A stretch of 64,000 nt of DNA from Rhodopseudomonas sp. (GCA_016124795.1 WGNB01000024.1:21433-85432), one strand, 5' to 3'. Numbered from the stretch's first letter, positions 1-8,686 are shown. The notes: a model not told the origin generated them from the letters alone. Made by a program: numbers and translations.

Positions 1-114
1 GTAACGGACGAAGACCTCATAGCAGGTGCCGAGCGTCATGATGATGATGCACCAGCCGAACGCCTTACCGACGCCCGCGCTGAGACGGTCGATGAAGAGA
101 AGAAGTTTTTCCAC
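1..114 (-). CDS. TRAP transporter small permease (DctQ-like), N-terminal part only
   Basis: This reading frame is too short for the ORF track and runs off the left edge of the window. From a GTG at 114 it reads 38 residues beginning MEKLLLFIDRLSAGVG and continuing into a hydrophobic segment ending CYEVFVRY. That is the usual first transmembrane helix of DctQ-type small membrane subunits of TRAP transporters, which couple the receptor to the large DctM permease in the inner membrane. The identification rests on this short segment and on the neighbour: the gene immediately upstream on the same strand encodes a TRAP receptor. An in-frame GTG further upstream (about position 141) is an alternative start. 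Confidence 0.7.
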   Translation of the reverse strand, partial: MEKLLLFIDRLSAGVGKAFGWCIIIMTLGTCYEVFVRY

Positions 115-149
115 GGGAAAGTTCTCGCTGATTGCGCGCACCACAAAGG

Positions 150-175
150 CGCCGGGGCGGTTTCCCGCCCCGGCG
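150..175 (-). terminator. Intercistronic stem-loop between dctP- and dctQ-type genes
   Basis: A perfect 11-bp inverted repeat (CGCCGGGGCGG / CCGCCCCGGCG) with a 4-nt loop lies just after the receptor stop codon and before the permease start. No long U tract follows on the minus strand. It may therefore be an attenuator or an mRNA-stabilising hairpin that keeps the receptor more abundant than the membrane subunits, rather than a full terminator. The function is inferred; the repeat is seen directly. Confidence 0.65.
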
Positions 176-191
176 AATTCGTCGGCCGCGA

Positions 192-1343
192 CTAGACCTT
201 CATCGTGCCGAAGTAGTGCTCGTAGGCCGACTTGTAATCGGCTTCGTTGTTGATGGCGTAGAACGCCACGCGCTTGCCCCAGGCCTTCTGGCTTTCCAGG
301 ATCTTCTTGATGATCGGACCCTGCGCCGAATCGGAGCTGATCTGATCGACCACCTTGTCCCAGGCCGCGAGCTGCGCCTTGAAGATCGATTCCTGGGTCC
401 GCTTGACGTGGACGCCATGCTTCTCGATCAGGGTCTGCAGGTCCTTCGAGTAGATGTCCCAGGCCTTCCAGATGTTGTCCGAGTTGGACGCCATCGCGGC
501 GAGCTTGAGGATCTGCTGCTGCTCCTTGGCCAGGCCGTCGTATTTCGCCTTGTTGAAGACGACTTCGATGGCTTCCGACGCCTGGTGATACGAGCCGAGG
601 TAATAATACTTGGCGACGTCCTGGGCGCCGAAGCGGCTGTCGGAGGTCGGGTTGTTGAATTCGAAGGCGTCGATGACGCCCTTCTCCATCGCCGGCAGGA
701 TTTCCGGCCCCGGCAACTGGGCAACGCTCGCGCCCATCGCCTGCATGACGTTCGAGGCCAGACCGACCGTGCGGTACTTCAGGCCCTTGAAGGATTCCGG
801 ACCCGCGACTTCCTTCTTGAACCAGCCGAGCGGCTGGGTCGGCATCGCGAAGGCATAGAAGCCGACGACGTTGAGCTTGAGGATGTCCTGGGTCAGTTCG
901 CGATACAGCTTGTCGCCGCCGCCGTACCAGAACCAGCCCATGAACTGGCTGGCATTGGTGCCGTAAACCGGGCCGGTGCCGAACAGCGAGGCGGCGCGGT
1001 GCTTGCCGTACCAGTAAGCCGGCACGCTCCAGTTACCGTCGAGAACGCCGGTCGAGGTCGCGTCCATCACCGAGAACGCCTTGACGACCGAGCCCGAGTT
1101 GAGGAAATCGATCTTGAGGCGGCCGCCGCCCATCTCGTTGACCTTGTCGGCATAGTTACGGCCGTAATCGCTGAGAATATCGGTGGCGCCGAAACCGCTC
1201 TGAACTTTCAGGGTGACGGTCTGGGCACGCGAGACCTGCGGCATCGCGATCGACGCGACACCGGCAACAGCGGCGCCGCCGAGAAATTTACGGCGAGTCG
1301 TCGCTTTGGACGGTTTTGTGGCGTTGGTTTTGGTCATTGGCAT
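192..1343 (-). CDS. TRAP transporter substrate-binding protein (DctP/TakP-like)
   Basis: A 383-residue periplasmic receptor of a tripartite (TRAP) transporter. It binds an organic acid and delivers it to the DctQM membrane unit. The N-terminus carries a twin-arginine signal (RRKFLGGAAVAG, residues 17-28) with a likely cleavage after SRAQ near residue 41. The mature part has the DctP-family order, with a middle GLKYRTVGLASNVMQAMGA segment and the following FEFNNPTSD ligand-region sequence. This resembles the subgroup that includes TakP (2-oxoacids) and FcbT1, so an oxoacid or aromatic acid is plausible but not shown. The start is supported by GGGAGG a few bases before the ATG. The gene is followed by a hairpin and a DctQ-like gene. 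Confidence 0.9.
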   Translation of the reverse strand: MPMTKTNATKPSKATTRRKFLGGAAVAGVASIAMPQVSRAQTVTLKVQSGFGATDILSDYGRNYADKVNEMGGGRLKIDFLNSGSVVKAFSVMDATSTGVLDGNWSVPAYWYGKHRAASLFGTGPVYGTNASQFMGWFWYGGGDKLYRELTQDILKLNVVGFYAFAMPTQPLGWFKKEVAGPESFKGLKYRTVGLASNVMQAMGASVAQLPGPEILPAMEKGVIDAFEFNNPTSDSRFGAQDVAKYYYLGSYHQASEAIEVVFNKAKYDGLAKEQQQILKLAAMASNSDNIWKAWDIYSKDLQTLIEKHGVHVKRTQESIFKAQLAAWDKVVDQISSDSAQGPIIKKILESQKAWGKRVAFYAINNEADYKSAYEHYFGTMKV

Positions 1344-1419
1344 CCTCCCGAGGTTGTTATTGGTCAGCCGATTTCAGTTCGGCTTTTTGATCGATGCATC
1401 AACGATTAAGATCGGCAGC

Positions 1420-1446
1420 TTAGTCTTTAGGCTATAGTCTGTAATG
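1420..1446 (-). promoter_or_regulatory. Motif upstream of the TRAP receptor, also found upstream of the Liv receptor
   Basis: On the minus strand this reads CAGACTATAGCCTAAAGACT, with AGACT repeated at a 9-nt gap. A similar string, TTAGAGTATAGCTTTAGACG, lies upstream of the Liv-type receptor at 6587-6613. It could be a shared promoter core (TATAGC as a -10) or a regulator site. Only two instances are available, so this is a weak inference. Confidence 0.3.
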
Positions 1447-1554
1447 AATTTCAGTTGCGAACAAGCCCAAATCAACCATTGCGTCGCCGTTTTCAAGACT
1501 CAGCGATTGCCCCTCGGATCCGGCGGCAGTGGTCATGAAAAGCGCAATAAGTCC

Positions 1555-1572
1555 GGGCCCGTTGACGGACCC
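1555..1572 (-). terminator. Possible terminator after livF
   Basis: An imperfect 7-bp stem (GGGCCCG / CGGACCC, one mismatch) with a TTGA loop lies about 50 bp past the livF stop codon, at the end of the liv operon. A T-containing stretch (GCTTTTC) follows about 15 nt later on the minus strand. The stem is short, so confidence is low. Confidence 0.35.
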
Positions 1573-1617
1573 AGACGGCAATCGCTCATAATTTGACGGA
1601 TTGAAAACCGGCGGGCG

Positions 1618-2349
1618 TCAGGTGCCCTCCGGCTCCCAATGTTCGGCGCTCGCGCCGGCCAGCGCGCGGACGCGATCTTCGTCTTTGGCCAATTCCGCCG
1701 CGACGCCCGAGTAAACGACACGGCCGTCGCCCAAAACATAAGCACGGTCGGCGATTTCGACCGCCGCACGAACATTTTGCTCGACCAAAAGCACGGAGAT
1801 GCCCTGCTCGCGGGCCGACACCACCACTCTAAATACTTCCTGCACAATCAATGGCGCGAGGCCCTGCGACGGCTCGTCAAGCAGCAGGACCTTCGGATTC
1901 AGCAGCAGCGCCCGGGCGATCGCCAGCATTTCCTGTTCACCACCGGATAGCTGACGGCCCTTGTTTCCCTTGCGTTCGGCCAGGCGCGGAAACAGTTGAT
2001 AGATCCGCGCGATATCCCACGGACCCGGCCGCTCCAACGGCACTTTCAAATTCTCCTCAACCGTCAGGTTGGCGAAGATCCGGCGGCCCTCCGGCACGTA
2101 GCCGACGCCGGCAGCGGCAATACGATCAGGCTGCCAGTCGGTCGTGACCTCGCCAAAGACCCGCACTGTGCCTTCGCGGGGATGGCTCAGCCCCATCAGG
2201 CTGCGCAGTGTCGTGGTTTTGCCGGCGCCGTTGCGACCGAGCAGCGCCACGATCTCACCTTCGCGTACTTCGAGCCCGACGCCTTTGAGAATGTGGCTCT
2301 TGCCGTAATAAGTCTGCAGACCTTCCGCCTGAATCACAAATACGGTCAT
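1618..2349 (-). CDS. livF: Branched-chain amino acid ABC transporter ATP-binding protein LivF
   Basis: A 243-residue cytoplasmic ATPase subunit of a HAAT-family (Liv-type) ABC importer. The Walker A motif GRNGAGKTT lies at residues 38-46, followed by the LSGGEQEM signature, Walker B LLLLDEPSQGLAP and a switch histidine region. SQGLAP after Walker B is typical of LivF and separates it from LivG. The start codon overlaps the livG stop by 4 bp (ATGA), so the two are translationally coupled. It is the last gene of the operon receptor-livH-livM-livG-livF. The family also moves amides, urea and aromatic acids, so the substrate is not fixed by this subunit. Confidence 0.93.
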   Translation of the reverse strand: MTVFVIQAEGLQTYYGKSHILKGVGLEVREGEIVALLGRNGAGKTTTLRSLMGLSHPREGTVRVFGEVTTDWQPDRIAAAGVGYVPEGRRIFANLTVEENLKVPLERPGPWDIARIYQLFPRLAERKGNKGRQLSGGEQEMLAIARALLLNPKVLLLDEPSQGLAPLIVQEVFRVVVSAREQGISVLLVEQNVRAAVEIADRAYVLGDGRVVYSGVAAELAKDEDRVRALAGASAEHWEPEGT

Positions 2350-3098
2350 GCCGCCGCCTTCCCTAAATAGGCCGCCTGCACCACTTCGCTGTTGGCGATC
2401 TCGTCCGGCGTGCCCTCCGCCAGCATGGTTCCCTCCGCCAGCACCGTAATCCGGTCAGCAAGATGAAAAATAACCCGCATGTCGTGCTCGATCAGCACAA
2501 TCGTCAGGCTGTGATCCTTGTGTAGCCTTCTGATGAGCTTGGTGATGTCATACGTTTCCTGGTCGCCCATGCCGGCGGTTGGCTCGTCGAGCAACAGCAG
2601 GCGCGGCTTGAGCGCGAGCGCCATCATGATCTCGGTGGCGCGCTGATCGCCGTGCGACAATTCGCCAACCAGCCGCCCGGCCTTTGCCGTCAAGCCGCCC
2701 ATCTCCAGAAGCTCGGCAACGCGATCCCGGACCTCGACCTCCCCGCCGCGCGACAGCCACGGGCTTAAGCGGTATCCGCTGGCGACCTCGACCGGAATTC
2801 TCAAATTCTCGCCAACCGACAGCTCGGGAAAGACCTCGGTGATCTGGAAGGTACGCGATATGCCGCGCCATACGCGCTGGGTCGCCGGCAGCGCCGAAAC
2901 GTCCTCACCGTCAAACACGATACGGCCCGAGGACTGCGTCAGAAAGCCGCTTATCATGTTGAAGAATGTCGTCTTGCCGGCACCGTTCGGCCCAATCACA
3001 GCACGCAATTCACCGGACTGGACCGTCATCGATACGTCGTTGACGGCGACCAGGCTGCCGAAATGCTTGCTGAGGTTTTCGACTTTCAACAGGCTCAT
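2346..3098 (-). CDS. livG: Branched-chain amino acid ABC transporter ATP-binding protein LivG
   Basis: A 250-residue ATPase partner of LivF. Walker A is GPNGAGKTT at residues 36-44, the signature is LSHGDQRATEIMMAL, and Walker B is LLLLDEPTAGMG. LSHG instead of LSGG and the C-terminal extension after LAEGTMLAEGTP are usual for LivG-type proteins. The gene overlaps livM by 4 bp on one side and livF by 4 bp on the other. It lies in the middle of a tightly packed minus-strand operon and should be made in equal amounts with LivF. Confidence 0.93.
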   Translation of the reverse strand: MSLLKVENLSKHFGSLVAVNDVSMTVQSGELRAVIGPNGAGKTTFFNMISGFLTQSSGRIVFDGEDVSALPATQRVWRGISRTFQITEVFPELSVGENLRIPVEVASGYRLSPWLSRGGEVEVRDRVAELLEMGGLTAKAGRLVGELSHGDQRATEIMMALALKPRLLLLDEPTAGMGDQETYDITKLIRRLHKDHSLTIVLIEHDMRVIFHLADRITVLAEGTMLAEGTPDEIANSEVVQAAYLGKAAA

Positions 3099-4051
3099 GA
3101 CTTCACCTTCCGGGTGATAATGCCGAGGACGCCGCGCGGGAAGAACAGCACCACCAGGACGAAGAATAGCCCGATGAAGGACTCCCAGTTCTCGGTCATG
3201 CTGGACAGGTAGTCGCGCAGCACGACGTATATCGCCGCGCCGATCAGCGGCCCCCAGAACGAACGCATGCCGCCCAGCACCGCCATGATCACGAAGTCGC
3301 CGGACTGGGTCCAGTACAGCGCACGCGGATCGACGAAGTTGTTGAGCAGCGCGAATAAAGCGCCGGCCAGGCTGACGACCGCGCAGGAGATAACCCAGGA
3401 GATCCAGATGTGCTGGTCGATCGGGATGCCCAGGAAGCGCGACCGCCGCTCGTTCTCGCGAATGGCGATCAGCGTCCGGCCGAACGGCGAGCGCAGCAGC
3501 CAGGCCATGATCCCAACGGCGATCGCGAACATCACCAGCACGAAATAATAGAACGCCACCGGATTGTTTTGAATGTCGATGGTGGTGAAGCCGAGATGCA
3601 ATGGCAGTCGCGTCCAGCCGGTCAGGCCGTCATCGCCGCCGGTCACCGAGCTCCAGCGGAAGGCGATGAAGTAAAACACCTGACCGAATGCGATCGTTAC
3701 CATTGCGAAGTAAACGCCGCGCAACCGGATAATCAACGGCCCGATGATCGCGCCGGCGATTGTGCCGATCAGCGTGCCGATAATGATGCCCATGCCGGTG
3801 CTCGGCAGCAAATAGCGCAACGTCATGCCGGCGCCATAGGCGCCGAGACCGAAATAGGCGGCGTGGCCGAACGACAATACGCCGGTATAGCCGAGCAGAA
3901 AATTGAGCCCGAGCGCGGCCAGGCCGAGAACGACGACCTGGCTACCCAGTTCGGTGTAACCGCCGACATGCGACAACCAGAACGGCATCGTCAGCAAGAG
4001 CGCCCAAACGACAATGTTCGGCGCCTGCTTCGTAAAGTCTGCCGGTTGCAT
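3095..4051 (-). CDS. livM: Branched-chain amino acid ABC transporter permease LivM
   Basis: A 318-residue polytopic inner-membrane permease with about nine hydrophobic segments. It contains the LivM hallmark GLNFLLGYTGVLSFGHAAYFGLGAYG near residues 48-74 and a cytoplasmic loop (AIRENERRSRFLGI) that contacts the ATPases. It heterodimerises with LivH to form the translocation path. The start codon overlaps the livG-side neighbour and directly abuts livH, whose stop shares a base with the livM start, which supports a single transcript. Confidence 0.92.
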   Translation of the reverse strand: MQPADFTKQAPNIVVWALLLTMPFWLSHVGGYTELGSQVVVLGLAALGLNFLLGYTGVLSFGHAAYFGLGAYGAGMTLRYLLPSTGMGIIIGTLIGTIAGAIIGPLIIRLRGVYFAMVTIAFGQVFYFIAFRWSSVTGGDDGLTGWTRLPLHLGFTTIDIQNNPVAFYYFVLVMFAIAVGIMAWLLRSPFGRTLIAIRENERRSRFLGIPIDQHIWISWVISCAVVSLAGALFALLNNFVDPRALYWTQSGDFVIMAVLGGMRSFWGPLIGAAIYVVLRDYLSSMTENWESFIGLFFVLVVLFFPRGVLGIITRKVKS

Positions 4052-4917
4052 TAGAAACGCCCCTCTTCGCCCAAGAGCCCACGCGGGCGCACCAGCAGAA
4101 CCGCCGCCATCATCACGTAAATGACCGCCTCGGTCGCGGATGGAAAGAAAACCGTGGTGATGCCGGACGCGACGCCGATCAGCATGCCGCCCAGCAAGGT
4201 GCCAGGCAGGCTACCGAGACCGCCGACAATGATGGCGACGAAGCTCGGCATGATCAGTGAGGCGCCGATGGTCGGCTGCAATCCGAGTTGACCGACCGCC
4301 AGCACGCCGGCCAGGCCAGCCAGATATATGCCGAGGCCGAAATTCATGTTGCGCAGCAAACGAACATTGACGCCGAGCACCGACACCGTCTCGAGATCAA
4401 GGGTTCCGGCGCGAATGCGAATGCCCAGTCGCGTGCGGTTAAGAATGAAGAACAGGCCGGCCACGGCAATGCCGACGACCAGCACCATGAACAACCGATA
4501 GCCGGTAAGAAAGAAATAGTCGTCGCTGAGCGGCGTCACCAGCCAGCTCGGCACCTGAAACGGCAAGCTCTGCGCGCCCCAGATGAAGCGCGTGCCATCT
4601 TCAATGATGAAAGCGAGCCCGAAGGTCAGCAGCAGACTGTAGAGTGGATCGCGACCGTAAAGCCTGCGGATCAACACACGTTCGACGAGGATGCCGATAA
4701 ACGCGGTCAGAACCGGCGCGAGAACCAAGGCCCCCCAGAACCCGATGTAGGGAATCAGCGAGTAAGCCAGATAACCGCCTATCGCCAGGAAGCCTCCATG
4801 GGCGAAGTTGATGACCCCGGACAGATTGAGGATCAGCGAAAGGCCGAGCGCCATCAAGGCGTAAAACGCGCCGACGATCAGACCGTTGAAGACATTGAAG
4901 AACAGAAGTTGTGTCAT
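4051..4917 (-). CDS. livH: Branched-chain amino acid ABC transporter permease LivH
   Basis: A 288-residue inner-membrane permease. The N-terminal half holds the LivH signature GAFYALMALGLSLILNLSGVINFAHGGFLAIGG, and a late segment (VAIIVGGLGSLPGTLLGG) is also typical. It pairs with LivM. The gene follows the receptor gene after a 161-bp gap that contains a strong hairpin, and runs straight into livM. The transported compound cannot be read from the permease. Confidence 0.92.
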   Translation of the reverse strand: MTQLLFFNVFNGLIVGAFYALMALGLSLILNLSGVINFAHGGFLAIGGYLAYSLIPYIGFWGALVLAPVLTAFIGILVERVLIRRLYGRDPLYSLLLTFGLAFIIEDGTRFIWGAQSLPFQVPSWLVTPLSDDYFFLTGYRLFMVLVVGIAVAGLFFILNRTRLGIRIRAGTLDLETVSVLGVNVRLLRNMNFGLGIYLAGLAGVLAVGQLGLQPTIGASLIMPSFVAIIVGGLGSLPGTLLGGMLIGVASGITTVFFPSATEAVIYVMMAAVLLVRPRGLLGEEGRF

Positions 4918-5035
4918 GCCCGCCTTAACATTATGACCGCCCCGCTACGACAACGGATTGTCAGCGCGAATGCGGCCACCATTCACGGACAGCGTTTTTA
5001 ACCTTGGTGAAGTCACGGCAATAGCCGGCCGCCCG

Positions 5036-5059
5036 GGCGTCGCGCGCAGGCGCGACGCC
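5036..5059 (-). terminator. Stem-loop between Liv receptor gene and livH
   Basis: A perfect 10-bp inverted repeat (GGCGTCGCGC / GCGCGACGCC) with a 4-nt loop lies about 20 bp after the receptor stop codon. No U tract follows. As at 150-175, it sits between a receptor gene and its permease gene. It probably protects or attenuates the transcript so that the receptor is made in excess. The role is inferred. Confidence 0.6.
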
Positions 5060-5078
5060 GAAGCGTTACCGTTGTTGC

Positions 5079-6344
5079 TCAGGAAGGCCAGGTCTGCTTG
5101 CACCCGGTCTCGGCGAGCGATTCCGCGACCGATTCGCCCTTGACGACATCGCTGACCTTGAAGAGGTCTTCCGGGTCGCTGGCGCCTTTCGATTGCGCCT
5201 GCCCGACGAAGAGGTCAGGAATAAGCTGACCCTGACCTTTGCGGAAATAGGCGCCATCGGGCATCAGGGCGATTTCCGGCGGCAGCTTGAAGCCCTGCAT
5301 CGCTTTGGCCATCTTCACCGCGTCGAGCGATTTCACCTGCTGGGCCGCGATTGCGCATGTCGAAATCGCCGCATAGCCGAACCAGGTGCGCGCGGTCGGC
5401 ACGTGACCGCCGCTCGCCTTACGGATCTCCGCGACGAATTCCTTCACATGCGGAACGTTGGGCTGATTCCAGTACCATTCAAACACCCAAGTGCCGATAC
5501 GTGCCTCCGGCGGCAGACCGAGCAGCACTTCGAGTTCCTGCTGCGCGCCGGCCAGGTGGAATTTCTTATTGAGGCCGAACTGCACCGCTTGCTTGAGCGC
5601 GTTGACGGCGTCGTCACCGGCTTGCAGGAAGATGATGACATCAGGTTTGGCGGCCTGCGCCTTGATCAAGTAGGACGAGTAGTCGGTGGTGCCGAGCGGG
5701 GTGAGATCGCCACCAACCTTGGTGCCGCCGAGCTTGGCGGCGGCCTTTTCCAAACCGGCTTGCAGGGTATGGCCGAAGGCGTAGTCCGGAGTCAGATAAT
5801 ACCACTTCTTGCCGGCGTTCTTGATCAGCGAAGAGGCGACCGCGCTCGCTTCCATCTGCGTCGTATTGCAGATACGGAAGACGTTCCAATGGCAATTGGA
5901 GCCCGTGACCGAGTCGGTGTGACCGCCGGGCACGACGTGAAAGACCTTTTTCTCGTATGCGACGTTGGCGATCGCCTGCGCCAGCGCCGAGTTGATGTTG
6001 CCGACCAGGAAGTCAACCTTGTCGCGGTCGATCAGCTTGCGCGCCTTCTGCACGGCGGTGCCGGCATCACCCGATGTCGAGTCTTCCACCAGCAGTTCGA
6101 CCTTGCGACCGAGAATGCCGCCCTTGGCATTGATATGCTCAAGCGCCAGCTTGGCGCCGATCAGCTCATTCTTGCCGAGCGCGGCATAGGTGCCGGTCAG
6201 CGGGTTATCGAGGCCGATCTTCACGGTATCGGCGGCGCGAGCGGTAATGACGAAGGGCGACGCAATCTGCGCAACGCCGACAGCAGCGGCGGTTTTGATC
6301 AGCGCTCGGCGGTCAAGCTTGATGGAAAAGCTCTCGGAGCTCAT
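5079..6344 (-). CDS. Liv-type ABC transporter substrate-binding protein
   Basis: A 421-residue periplasmic receptor of the Leu/Ile/Val-binding family (Peripla_BP_6). The N-terminus has a twin-arginine-like leader (DRRALIKTAAAVGVA, residues 11-25), ending near ITARAAD. The mature protein opens with KIGLDNPLTGTYAALGKNELIG, which is standard for this family, and continues with INAKGGILGRKVELLVEDS. It is the first gene of the liv operon. Amide- and aromatic-acid-binding relatives share this fold, so the ligand is open. Good spacing to GGGAGGAT before the ATG supports the start. A hairpin follows the stop codon. Confidence 0.9.
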   Translation of the reverse strand: MSSESFSIKLDRRALIKTAAAVGVAQIASPFVITARAADTVKIGLDNPLTGTYAALGKNELIGAKLALEHINAKGGILGRKVELLVEDSTSGDAGTAVQKARKLIDRDKVDFLVGNINSALAQAIANVAYEKKVFHVVPGGHTDSVTGSNCHWNVFRICNTTQMEASAVASSLIKNAGKKWYYLTPDYAFGHTLQAGLEKAAAKLGGTKVGGDLTPLGTTDYSSYLIKAQAAKPDVIIFLQAGDDAVNALKQAVQFGLNKKFHLAGAQQELEVLLGLPPEARIGTWVFEWYWNQPNVPHVKEFVAEIRKASGGHVPTARTWFGYAAISTCAIAAQQVKSLDAVKMAKAMQGFKLPPEIALMPDGAYFRKGQGQLIPDLFVGQAQSKGASDPEDLFKVSDVVKGESVAESLAETGCKQTWPS

Positions 6345-6940
6345 GACTATCCTCCCTAGGACTATTGTCTTTATTTATTATAATCACCGAGGGACACCAC
6401 GCTTCTGCGCATTTGACCATCGGCACAAGACTTGTTTGCGTCTCGTTAATAAGCTTATGCGGGGAAGTTGATCGCTAGCAAGACAGAAGAATTTGATCGG
6501 GCATTATTTTTGCTGCGAACATTACAAAAAGTTTAGCTGACCGGTTTTAGAAGCAACCCGTCGGCGCAGAACGAGGGAGCAAGACTTTCGTCTAAAGCTA
6601 TACTCTAACATTCTGATATAATTAAACAGACCGGACCCACTATCGGCGGGCCCGCAAACCGGAGGCGTTGCCGTTATTTATATGCCGCCTGAAAAGACCC
6701 ACGTCGGCATCAGCGGTCAGCTTCCTGCTTGCCGCCCGACTGCCAGCTTACCGATTTATAATGCGGCATTGCCGTCGCGCACCGCTATGTTGCGGGCAAC
6801 TTATTGCGCCGCATCACAGCCGCCTAGCGGCCGCCACAAAGCCATGACCCCGTGTCGCAATAACCCGGCGCCCGCGCGCCCCAAGACGCTATGACGCCAG
6901 CAGGCCCCGGGCCTCGCGCCGTCCAAAACAGGAGCCGCCC
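6345..6940. other. Divergent intergenic region between Liv receptor and BclA-like gene
   Basis: About 600 bp without a convincing gene. The half next to the Liv receptor is noticeably A/T-rich (TTTATTTATTATAATCACC near 6370) and probably holds the liv promoter. The 70-codon plus-strand ORF at 6682-6894 has no recognisable domain or good ribosome-binding site and was not called. Confidence 0.6.
6587..6613 (-). promoter_or_regulatory. Motif upstream of the Liv receptor gene, resembling the one at 1420-1446
   Basis: The minus strand reads TTAGAGTATAGCTTTAGACGAA, which aligns with CAGACTATAGCCTAAAGACTAA upstream of the TRAP receptor. It is about 245 bp before the start codon, against about 80 bp for the other copy. 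A common promoter or operator is possible but unproven. Confidence 0.28.
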
Positions 6941-8686
6941 TTGAGAGGCATCATTTCAACGCTCGCCACCGTCTGGCGAATTGCCAGTCCCTATTTCCGA
7001 TCCGAAGACCGCTGGCGTGGCGGCGCGCTGCTGGTGGCGGTGATCGCCATCGAACTGTCGATCGTCGGCATTACCGTTCTGCTCAATAGCTGGAACGCCA
7101 AGTTCTATAATGCACTGCAAGACAAGAACTGGAACGCCTTCATCTATCAGCTCGGTTATTTCTGCGTGCTGGCCGGCGTGTTTATTCTGATCGCGGTCTA
7201 TCAGCTCTATCTCAACCAGTGGCTCCAGATCCGCTGGCGGCGCTGGCTGACCAAGCGCTATCTCGATCACTGGCTGGCCGACGCCAACCACTACCGCATG
7301 CAGCTGCTCGGCGACGCCGCCGACAACCCGGACCAGCGCATCGCCGACGACGTCCGCTCCTTCATCGAACTGACGCTCAATATCGGCCTGCAACTGCTCA
7401 ACTCCTGCGTCACCTTGCTGTCGTTCATGGTCATCCTGTGGGGCCTGTCATCGACCGCGCCACTGCGTCTGTTCGGCACCGACCTCAACATCCCCGGTTA
7501 TCTGCTGTGGGCCGCCTTGCTTTATGCGGTGGTGGGCACCGGGCTCACGCACCTGATCGGCCGCAAGCTGATCCCGTTGAATTTCCAGCAGCAGCGCTAC
7601 GAAGCGGACTTTCGTTTCGGGCTGATGCGGGTGCGGGAAAACGCCGAACAGATCGCGTTGCTGGCCGGCGAACCGGCCGAACGCCAGCGGTTGATGGATC
7701 GGTTCAACAATGTCGTCGCCAACTGGATGGCGATCATGTCGCGGCAGAAGAAGCTGACCTTCTTCACCGCCGGTTACGGCCAGGCGTCGTCGGTGTTTCC
7801 CTTCATCATGGTGAGCCCGGCTTATTTCGCCGGCGCGATCCAGCTCGGCGGCCTGATGCAGACCGCAAATGCCTTCGGCCAGGTGCAGGGCGCGCTATCG
7901 GTCTTCATCAACATCTATCGCAGCCTGGCGGAATGGCAGGCGGTCATCGAACGTCTCGACGGCTTCGACCGCTCGGTCGCCGCCGGACGGGACGCGGCGA
8001 AAACCGCCGGCTCGATCGCGGTGACGCCGAGCGCCGCCGCCGCCGTCACCTTCAATGACCTCGTGGTGCAATTGCCCAATGGCGAGCCGCTGGTGAACAT
8101 CGCCGACATCTCGATTGCCGCCGGCGGCAACGTGCTGGTCTCCGGCCCGTCCGGCTCGGGCAAGTCGACGCTGTTCCGGGCGCTCGCCGGGATCTGGCCT
8201 TACGGCTCCGGCAGCGTCACCGTGCCGAAGGGCGCCAGAATGATGATGCTGCCGCAACGGCCGTATTTTCCGATCGCGCCGCTTGGCCTTGCCGTCGCCT
8301 ACCCGGCCGAGGCGGGCACTTTCGACAACACGAAAATCGCCGAGCTGATCGCCGCCGTTGGCCTGCCGGCGCTGGCCGCGCGAATCGACGACGAGGAACA
8401 CTGGAACCGGATGCTGTCGCTCGGCGAACAGCAGCGGCTCGGCATTGCCCGCGCCATCCTGCTGGCGCCGGATTATCTGTTCCTCGACGAAGCCACCGCC
8501 TCGCTCGACGAAGCGGCCGAGGAGAACGTCTACCGGCTTTTGGCCGAACGCCTGCCGCAGACGACCGTGATCTCGATCGGCCATCGCTCAACGCTGGCTG
8601 CGTTCCACGACCGCCGGCTGACGCTCAACCGCGAAGGCGATCGGGCCTGGCTGCGCGATGGCGGCCCGGCGCAGGCGGCGGAATAA
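6941..8686 (+). CDS. ABC transporter, fused permease/ATPase of the SbmA/BacA-YddA group (BclA-like)
   Basis: A 581-residue half-transporter. An N-terminal SbmA/BacA-type membrane domain (about residues 1-340, with LNSWNAKFYNALQDKNW early and QRYEADFRFGLMRVRENAEQIAL mid-way) is fused to a C-terminal ATPase. Walker A GPSGSGKST is near residue 402, signature LSLGEQQRLGIARA near 491, Walker B YLFLDEATASLDE near 512. Family members import or export peptides, cobalamin-like compounds or long-chain fatty acids; Bradyrhizobium BclA takes up host NCR peptides. The start is TTG at 6941, chosen because AGGAG lies 6 nt upstream. It is monocistronic and diverges from the liv operon. Confidence 0.87.
   Translation: MRGIISTLATVWRIASPYFRSEDRWRGGALLVAVIAIELSIVGITVLLNSWNAKFYNALQDKNWNAFIYQLGYFCVLAGVFILIAVYQLYLNQWLQIRWRRWLTKRYLDHWLADANHYRMQLLGDAADNPDQRIADDVRSFIELTLNIGLQLLNSCVTLLSFMVILWGLSSTAPLRLFGTDLNIPGYLLWAALLYAVVGTGLTHLIGRKLIPLNFQQQRYEADFRFGLMRVRENAEQIALLAGEPAERQRLMDRFNNVVANWMAIMSRQKKLTFFTAGYGQASSVFPFIMVSPAYFAGAIQLGGLMQTANAFGQVQGALSVFINIYRSLAEWQAVIERLDGFDRSVAAGRDAAKTAGSIAVTPSAAAAVTFNDLVVQLPNGEPLVNIADISIAAGGNVLVSGPSGSGKSTLFRALAGIWPYGSGSVTVPKGARMMMLPQRPYFPIAPLGLAVAYPAEAGTFDNTKIAELIAAVGLPALAARIDDEEHWNRMLSLGEQQRLGIARAILLAPDYLFLDEATASLDEAAEENVYRLLAERLPQTTVISIGHRSTLAAFHDRRLTLNREGDRAWLRDGGPAQAAE

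Noticed and set aside
6682-6894. Possible small gene (70 codons) in the liv-bclA gap
   Set aside because: No ribosome-binding site, signal peptide or recognisable pattern was seen; the Pro/Ala/Arg-rich composition is typical of random GC-rich frames.
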